The position numbers and the translations under genes are program-made. Of a DNA stretch of 42,500 bases, positions 36,064 through 42,500 are shown one piece after another. Numbering within the stretch: position 1 is the first letter of the stretch; every line of letters starts with the position of its first letter. The notes under the pieces are model-generated. The model saw only the letters and a program-made list of their open reading frames with translations, was not told the DNA's origin and did no database searches. Source of the DNA: Chrysomallon squamiferum (lineage: Eukaryota > Mollusca > Gastropoda > Neomphalida > Peltospiridae); NCBI GenBank assembly GCA_012295275.1, contig CM022673.1, forward strand, positions 9,220,788-9,263,287, in the 5' to 3' direction.

Positions 36064-36094
<31 letters not shown>
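36064..36094 (+). repeat. (TG)n tract 30 bases after the donor
   Basis: About fifteen TG dinucleotides start 29 bases after the GTAAGT. In RNA this is a UG repeat, the preferred binding site of CELF/Bruno-type and TDP-43-type proteins, so it could affect use of this exon. That role is inferred from position. Confidence 0.9.
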
Positions 36095-36097
<3 letters not shown>

Positions 36098-36144
36098 GTG
36101 TTGTTGTTTTTTCAGAACTATCTGTGTATAGATGTTTTTAAGAC

Positions 36145-36610
36145 ATAGGTGTGTGTGTGTGTGTGTTTGTAGATTTTCTGAGAATTGCGGGTATATATTT
36201 TCTCAGAATTGTGTGTGTAATAGATTTTCTCAGAATTTTGTGTGTATAGATTTTCCCAGAATTACATGTGTTTATAGATTCCCATGGTAGTGTGTTGTAG
36301 ATTCTCCATTGTTATGTACATTTAAACATTTTCATAGTTATGTGTTATTGTAATAATTATGTGTCTTTATATATATCTCATAATCATATGTGTTTATATA
36401 TTCTCATAATTATATGTCTTTATATATTCTCATAATTATGTGTCTTTATATATGTCAGAATTATATGTCTTTGTATATGTACATAAGTATGTGTCTTTAT
36501 ATATTCTCATAATTAAGTCTTTATGTATTCTCATAACTTTGTTTATATATGTCATATTTATATGTTTATATATACCCACAACTATGTTTGTTTATATATA
36601 CTATATTTTA
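36145..36610. repeat. Degenerate minisatellite of about 26 bp
   Basis: After a second (GT)n (about 36150-36167), units of 22-28 bp recur: first GATTTTCTCAGAATT-TGTGTGTATA types, grading into TTCTCATAATTATGTGTCTTTATATA types from about 36370. About eighteen units can be aligned by eye. The gradient suggests local amplification from a GT-rich founder. Confidence 0.85.
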
Positions 36611-36955
36611 TTAAGTATATGTACTTAATATTATGATAATCGTACATATTCTCAACGTTTTACAAAAATATATACAATTTAAAATTTAAAAAAAAAAAAT
36701 ACCAATAAAAGCCCCCAAAACAGAATTTATTCTTTTGTGGATAAGTTTGTTAATATATGTTATAATCATAGATGTATTTTGTCATATGTATATGGCATTG
36801 TACTAAATGGTTTTTAAACAGTTTATTTTATTTTATTTTTATTTTTTGTTATTTGTTATTTTTTATTATTATTTTTTTAAATATGACTTTGCTAAATTCA
36901 TTTCTATCTAATACAATAAGCCTGTGTTGCTGTTGTTGCTATTGTTTAATGTTGT
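36611..36955. other. AT-rich spacer; no gene seen
   Basis: Poly(A) at 36688-36700 and T/TTA-rich DNA at 36825-36880. Confidence 0.55.
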
Positions 36956-36961
36956 TGTTAC

Positions 36962-37022
<61 letters not shown>

Positions 37023-37050
37023 GTCATCGTCATCATCATCATTGTTATTT
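36956..37050. repeat. (TTA)n microsatellite with (ATC)n end
   Basis: About 60 bases of TTA at 36960-37021, then CATCGTCATCATCATC units. Leu and Ile frames are artefacts. Confidence 0.95.
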
Positions 37051-37555
37051 TCTTACTTTTAGAAATAAAATAAACACATGAAGAAAAGTAAAAACAAAAA
37101 TAGAAATCTTTAAAATACACACACTGTATTGAACTCTACTTAATATCCGGATTCGTAACATAAATAAGTTTATACCTTTTTACTTAACTTACTTTTTTTT
37201 TCTTCAGATTAACATAATTCTAAACTGATTTCATTTGCGCTTTGTTAAAACCGCTCAGTACTTGAAAACCCGGCAGATTAGCGGTATAATTAAATCGTTT
37301 ATAACTGTATTAGTATTTCGTAAAGCTTTTTTTTTTTTTTTTTTTTTTTGTGAGGTGAGTTAAAGGTGTGTGTAGGTAGAGGTAGGGTAGGGGATGGTTC
37401 ATTGTTTATTTGTGATAAGAATGCGTTCAGAGATTTTACAGAAAAAAAAATATTTTTAAAAATTTATTTAGAAAGTTAGTTGCAACGTAAATCAAAGTAA
37501 GTAAAAAAAAAGAATTAATTTAAAAATATAATAGCAATGAAATAATAAAAAATAA
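37051..37555. other. AT-rich DNA with poly(T); no gene seen
   Basis: Poly(T) at 37327-37350 followed by a G-rich stretch (GTAGGTAGAGGTAGGGTAGGGG, about 37372-37393). No gene. Confidence 0.55.
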
Positions 37556-37740
37556 GGATGGTAGTAGTAGTAGTAGCAGCAAACATAATAATAAGAAGAA
37601 CAAGAACAAGAACAAGAACAAGAACATGAAAATACTAGTAACAACAAAAACGATAACAACAACAACAATAACAATAACAGGAACATCAACAAAACTATAT
37701 TAATAACAATAATAATAAATAAATCATTTATAAAGATAAA
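37556..37740. repeat. (TAG)n, (AAGAAC)n hexamer and (AAC/AAT)n block
   Basis: TAG units at 37560-37577, an AAGAAC hexanucleotide array at about 37595-37625, then AAC/AAT units to 37718. The hexamer makes a Ser-Cys alternating minus-strand frame, an artefact. Confidence 0.9.
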
Positions 37741-37878
37741 TATTTCCAAGTATTTTTTCATTTTCTATTTATTTATTTATTCATTCATTCATTCATTCAT
37801 TTAATTTAATTTAATCTCTTTCTTATTTATTTATTAATTTTATTTCTAATTTAAAAATACACACACGCATACATGTAT

Positions 37879-37921
<43 letters not shown>

Positions 37922-38300
37922 GAATTAAACATAAATTTATCTGTCTATCTAATCTAATCTATCGATCCAGTTACCTATATATTTAATTTATTCCTTCAGT
38001 CTGTCATTCGTTTACTCATTATCATAGTCTGTTTAAAAATAAAAATATTATCCTTTTGCACTACGTTACATTATTATTATTATATTCACTAGTCATTTAA
38101 TCATGACATTCATAATCATCTTCTCATTCACTAATCACGTTTCATGTATAATTTTTTTTCTTTCTTCTCTAAACTGAGCGCAAATGTAAATTTCTTTTTT
38201 TCTTCCATAATTTTTATTTTTTTTATTTCGTTTGACCTAATAAGTTACCTCTTATACTTTTGTCTAAGCGACAAATTTCATGAAATGGACTTAGGGCAGA
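37741..38300. repeat. (ATTC)n, (GT)n and AT-rich DNA
   Basis: ATTT/ATTC tetramers at 37763-37800, (GT)n at 37878-37918, CTAT-type units near 37942-37965. No gene. Confidence 0.8.
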
Positions 38301-38560
38301 GCAAGAAATGTCTTTAATCGGATTTTAATGTATTTCCGATGGTTCCGTATTTTCGTCAATTGTTGGTTGTCGCCGACGCGTTGTTCTCGCAGTCGATTGG
38401 TGGTGGTCGAGGTTAACGTCGGGTTGTCAACCATTAATAATTATAGTAGTTTTAATGAAATCCCTTCAATTCGTGATTCATCTGAAATTATTCCATTCCG
38501 TAAAGGAAAAACATTTTTAATTCCTCGGAAGTCAGATCGATGTGTTCATCAGGAACGAAT
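38301..38560. other. Complex island; no gene assigned
   Basis: CpG-containing sequence (about 38335-38430) with a 102-codon + frame (38328-38636) that ends in poly-Leu and poly-Tyr from an ATT tract. I recognise no family. It could be regulatory. Confidence 0.25.
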
Positions 38561-38636
38561 ATTTTTTTTATTATTATTATTATTATTTTATTATTTTCCA
38601 TCATCTGCCTTTTTCAATACTGTTTTTTTTAATTAG

Positions 38637-38688
<52 letters not shown>

Positions 38689-38715
38689 AACAAACATTTA
38701 ATAATAATAATATTA
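38561..38715. repeat. (ATT)n microsatellite, two blocks
   Basis: TTA units at 38569-38595 and a pure ATT block at about 38637-38687, with an AAT tail at 38701-38711. Confidence 0.93.
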
Positions 38716-39420
38716 TATGTATTTTTACATTGTATACACATTTATTTTAAAAGTTTCAGGCAAATTTTTTTTAAATCATTTTAACCATTAAGCTGTTTTC
38801 TGACATCTTGCTGTCTAATTATATACTGAATCATACACCAAAAGAAATGGGGGTGAAAAAAAGGAAATAAAACAGGAGAAAAAAAAAAAGAGTTCCCAGT
38901 TGTATTTTGTTTTGTCGACAGACTCAGTTTGTGGAGAATTATGTTTCAGTATCAAAGTTTGCCGTGTTTTCGTCTAACAAGCTTTGCATTCAATAACAAA
39001 ACAAAAACAAACACTTCACTGCTAACCCAAAATGGACATATACAGTTTCAGCCTCATTACCCATGTTTTGGTTTCCAGTATCCTTCCCTGCTACGTTCCC
39101 AATCCTGTTTAAACAGAATTCGAGACTCCATTTATTAGTAAACCAAATAGGAGCGATGCAAAATCTCGGATAAAATCGCGACATATGGGGCAGACGTGTA
39201 CATCAAAGCCGTTTCTAATAAAACACGTGTTTTTCACACTCAAGGTGGGAGAGAGATTTATGTCGGAAAACTAAATTGGTACAGAACAACAAGCTTCAAA
39301 ATAAGATAAAATTAAATACAAAAAATAAAATAAATAAGTAAAAAAAAGTAAGAAACGTTTTTAAGATTGCCAAAGGATTTCTCTCTATGTATTTATCTTC
39401 TCCTATAGACATTTACAGAT
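38716..39420. other. Unique sequence; no gene assigned
   Basis: 38900-39260 is complex with opposing 64- and 69-codon frames that show no motif. Possible regulatory content only. Confidence 0.45.
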
Positions 39421-39443
39421 GAACATGCACGTACTTACTTTCA

Positions 39444-39477
<34 letters not shown>

Positions 39478-39580
39478 TACACCCACACACAAATACATAG
39501 ACACATACCAAAAATGACCACATAGACACATACACACATACGCACACAAATACAAACACACACATATTTATATACATACT
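39421..39580. repeat. (CA)n and degenerate CACATA repeat
   Basis: Pure CA dinucleotides at about 39446-39475, then ACACAT/AGACACATA units to about 39565. Confidence 0.92.
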
Positions 39581-40440
39581 ATAATATAACGTTTACAATG
39601 GAACTGACTAAGCTCTCTGCATGTTTTCTTAAATCTTCAGTCCGCTCCAGAAGATTTGCTATGATATTGTAATTGTGTACAAACAGAAACCAACATCAGG
39701 GGAGGGTGAACATTCAACGTCTTGTTCCTGTATTTGTTTTGTGTATCGGGTCTTGGAATGAAGCAGTTGTGTGTGTATATTTACGTTTGTCTGTTTGTAA
39801 CGCTTTGACAGACAGAAACGTTACAAACGACATATGGTGCTGGAATTGTAAATACTGGCTAAATTCACATAGAAACTAAATATACGTACATATTATATAC
39901 ACCGAAGAGTAAAAGAGAAAAAAAAAAAAAAAAAAAAAGAATATTTATCAGGGCTGAAAGAATGCTGAGAAACAAACATGATCGTTTTTTTTTCTGAGAT
40001 ACAATGCCACCAGTTGATCGTTATTTTCTTTTCATTAATTCTGGTAGGAAAAAAAACTTTTATCTGGTAGTGTTGGGGTTTTTTTCTATATTTGTTTCTG
40101 TTGCTTTTTTTACCCCCATTATGTTAGAGAACGGTGCAGATAAATGTACCTAGTAAACTTAAAAGTCAGAGAAATTCTGTGAGTTGGTTTAACTGAGTTA
40201 AAGTTTTTGTGTTTATTCTTATAGAAACATAACTTTCATCCAAGTGGTGTTGTTTTTGTTTACATCTCCTTCTGGTTTTACCGTTACATGGAAAAATTGT
40301 TTCTCGAAAATACTGAAAACTTTTATGAGATGTTTACCATGCTAATTTATTATGTTATTAATTCTTTTATTCCACATTTGCCTTTGTTAATATTATTATC
40401 TTTAATATTATTTATAGTAATAATAATTTCAGTACTAATA
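39581..40440. other. Unique AT-rich DNA; no gene seen
   Basis: Includes a 10-bp inverted repeat (GTTTGTAACG at 39793-39802 and CGTTACAAAC at 39819-39828) and poly(A) at about 39919-39938. A 68-codon + frame (39673-39879) is unrecognised. Confidence 0.5.
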
Positions 40441-40447
40441 ATACATC

Positions 40448-40508
<61 letters not shown>

Positions 40509-40530
40509 GATTATTGTTATTGATTATTTT
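40441..40530. repeat. (ATT)n microsatellite
   Basis: About 60 bases of pure TTA (about 40448-40508), then GATTATTGTTATT units. Confidence 0.95.
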
Positions 40531-41640
40531 ATTTTTCCTTATTTTATTCTATGTTATTGTATTTACTGTTAGCGGGATTTTTTTACAGTTATGTGAACTG
40601 AATTAAAAAAAACACAAAAAAAAAAAACCCAATAAAAAAACAAACATAATAATCTGATTTTATTTGGTTATCTCAACTTCCAAAGCAAGAAATGACTGTA
40701 AGTTTTTCTAGAAATGCAATTACAGAAATAAAATCTAAACGTGGAAATATATCTCTTTTTTAAATCACCTACAACGTAATTAAATTCAAAGGTTTTCTTA
40801 ATTTAGACTGAAGAGATTTAAATAAAAAAAAAGTTTAAAAAAATAAATTAAATTTTTACTTTTTTAAAGTTACACAGAAATAATGGTAGAAGGAAAGAAA
40901 ATATATTACAGAAAAGAAAAGAAAAAATGCAGTTACATATATATATATTATATATGTATTTAAGTATGAATATATATATATATATATCAAAACCAAATAA
41001 TTATAAAATTATGATTAAAAAGTATTAAAAAGGCACATTAATATTTTTTTTTTATTAATTTTTTTTTTTTTTTTTTTTTTAATATAGCAAATACGCCGAA
41101 AGTTCATGTTTATGCGTGGAAAATATTTGCAAATAATAATTAAGTTAAGAACTGTTATAAAATTCATGTTAATATAATTGTTATGGCTGTGTGAAAGTTA
41201 TTGTGATGTCAAAGATTTATAAAATTAACAGTGACAGGCTTTCAGATAATATATAAATTATTATTGTCATACCAGAGTCCAGTGTACAATGTACGTGTAT
41301 GAAAGACTGGGGAGAAAAAAATAATCTTTAAATTTAAAGTAAATGAAAAATAATTAAATAAATAAATAAATTAATAAAATGATTACCGCTATAAAATGTG
41401 TGTCTATAACAACGCTAAAACAATAATGTATATATATGTATGTATGTATATAATCAACTGGCTGTTTCATAAACAATAAGATATTTTCACATTTAGCACA
41501 TCGACTTGAACGTATAAATTCATGTACCTTTTTACACCAATCAATCAACCATTTCAAACCTACTCGTATCAACTGACGGTTTAAGAACGACCGTCGTGGA
41601 CATTATAATCCTAAAAATCTTAATACTTTATAAGAGAATT
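40531..41640. other. AT-rich DNA; no gene seen
   Basis: (TA)n runs at about 40937-40957 and 40970-40986, poly(T) at 41044-41081, AAAT units at 41354-41371. No exon. Confidence 0.6.
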
Positions 41641-42500
41641 AATACAGAATGGAGATGATTACACGATTGTTACTCGGGGTCACGGTGGTGAACCAGTTTA
41701 CTAGTTCGTGTATTTCCTATCCAAACGTCAGCGATGCAGAAATAACAACACTTATACCTTTGTGGTCAAGAATTCTATTAGCAATTCTTTGGTTCTGTTT
41801 CCATTGCCTTATGAAAACATATGGGCTTAATAGTCCATTGTTAACTGTGGTTTCTACTCTTTTTTTTATTTCTCTATTGGTTTTTAAGTCAACTTGCTGT
41901 CCGAAATTTCCCATGCTGTTTTCGAGTGCTTGTTCACCTTATAGAAAAATCACCGTTCTTTTTATTTATTTTTTTCACTGTAATATTTCCAAGCATTGTT
42001 CAAATTTTGTCTTCTTTGCCTCACTGGTAAAGGCAAGCTTAACTCAGAGAAGTTCGCACTTTTTTTTTTTTTTTTTTTTTCTGACTTATCTCCGTGTTGT
42101 CCTTTTCATATTCTCGTTTTTATTGTTGGGATAAATAATGACTTTTTTACTAGTACTCTCTCTTTTTCTTTCGATAAACCAGAGACTGAGAGATAAAAAG
42201 GCAGAACATTTTTCTTGTTTGAGAGGCTGTCAGAATGGAAGTATAGAAAAGTGGATAAAACTCATCAAAACTAACATTTCTTTTCAAGAGCGCAGAAGTA
42301 TGATACTGATGAAAAATTATTCCCTTTTTTATTATTGATACATTCATCCGTCTTTATGACTGTGCTTCTTTTTATACTGTCCTCTGTGATAGCTCCTTTC
42401 GTTCGTTAGTTATTCTTTCATTTCTGCTCATTTATTTTTCATTCATTGAAACTTTCTTTCCTTTATTCATTCTATCTTTCCTTTTTTTTTCATTACCACT
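41641..42500. other. Complex DNA with unrecognised open frames
   Basis: A 161-codon + frame (41649-42134) begins MEMITRLLLG with a signal-like hydrophobic start and is Phe/Leu/Ser/Cys-rich. It reads through poly(T) at 42060-42080 as poly-Phe, and a minus-strand frame overlaps it. I recognise no family and see no splice context, so I do not call a gene. The last 150 bases are TTTC/ATTC-rich. Confidence 0.35.

Larger units (their letters stand above)
36035..42500 (+). other. Putative downstream intron, open at window end
   Basis: Begins at the GTAAGT donor. I searched the remaining 6.4 kb for a phase-1 exon starting with G-completing bases and a basic or homeodomain-like reading, and found none. 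The next exon should lie beyond the window. Confidence 0.4.

Noticed and set aside
35885-36148. Alternative + frame across the 96-nt exon (RKKRVRIAPTLARQ-type)
   Set aside because: The acceptor and donor do not choose the frame alone, but only the Ser/Asn-rich frame matches the phase of the upstream ATG exon.
41649-42134. 161-codon + frame with hydrophobic start
   Set aside because: Reads through poly(T) as poly-Phe, overlaps an antisense frame and has no recognisable domain or splice signals; not excluded as a small secreted protein, but not supported.

Overview
This is eukaryotic, almost entirely non-coding DNA. It is strongly AT-rich and packed with simple repeats: long (ATT)n, (TAC)n, (GA)n/(TC)n, (TTTA)n, (TTTTA)n, (TA)n, (CA)n and poly(A)/poly(T). 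I see no bacterial operon, CRISPR array, rRNA or convincing tRNA. The microsatellite density, very long introns, short serine/asparagine-rich exon and AT bias suggest an animal with a large, repeat-laden genome. A cephalopod mollusc (octopus, squid or cuttlefish) is my best guess, but this rests on genome texture only. Most open frames here are artefacts of repeats (poly-Leu, poly-Ile, poly-Phe, Ser-Leu or Arg-Glu runs).

I can build one partial gene model, on the + strand. A candidate start-codon exon ends at 23811: ATG at 23799, reading M-P-A-K plus one base, then a GTGAGT donor. A 96-nt exon at 35939-36034 has a strong acceptor, a predicted branch point and a GTAAGT donor, and begins in the matching phase. 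Joined across a 12.1-kb intron they give a short acidic and Ser/Asn-rich N-terminus ending in a basic LLKKHSRKR, with a codon starting in G split over the next intron. The next exon is not visible, so the gene would continue beyond 42500. A short N-terminus followed by K-x-x-R-K-R-(G) would suit a TGIF-like TALE homeodomain protein or another basic nuclear factor, but no domain is present to prove it.

Upstream, 10.08-10.58 kb is a CpG-rich, repeat-free island with CCAAT, octamer, GC-box and paired TGACAG motifs. It is followed by a possible non-coding first exon ending at a GTAAGT donor (11064). The intron from there to the acceptor at 23521 contains a candidate recursive (ratchet) splice site at 18245/18246. 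A second promoter-like zone at 21.8-23.5 kb holds five CCAAT boxes, an 18-bp palindrome, a YY1-type motif and a minus-strand donor, and could be an alternative or bidirectional promoter.

The rest is repeat-dominated DNA with isolated, higher-complexity islands (about 0.4, 6.3, 11.3, 12.8, 15.5, 25.4, 27.4, 28.2, 29.3 and 34.4 kb) that look like cis-regulatory elements in a developmental gene's introns and flanks. The most structured repeat is a 12-unit minisatellite (30161-30680) with a 42-43 bp period and an alternating 85-bp dimer; nine units carry an intact TGACGT (CRE-type) core. A second minisatellite of about 26 bp lies just downstream of the 96-nt exon.
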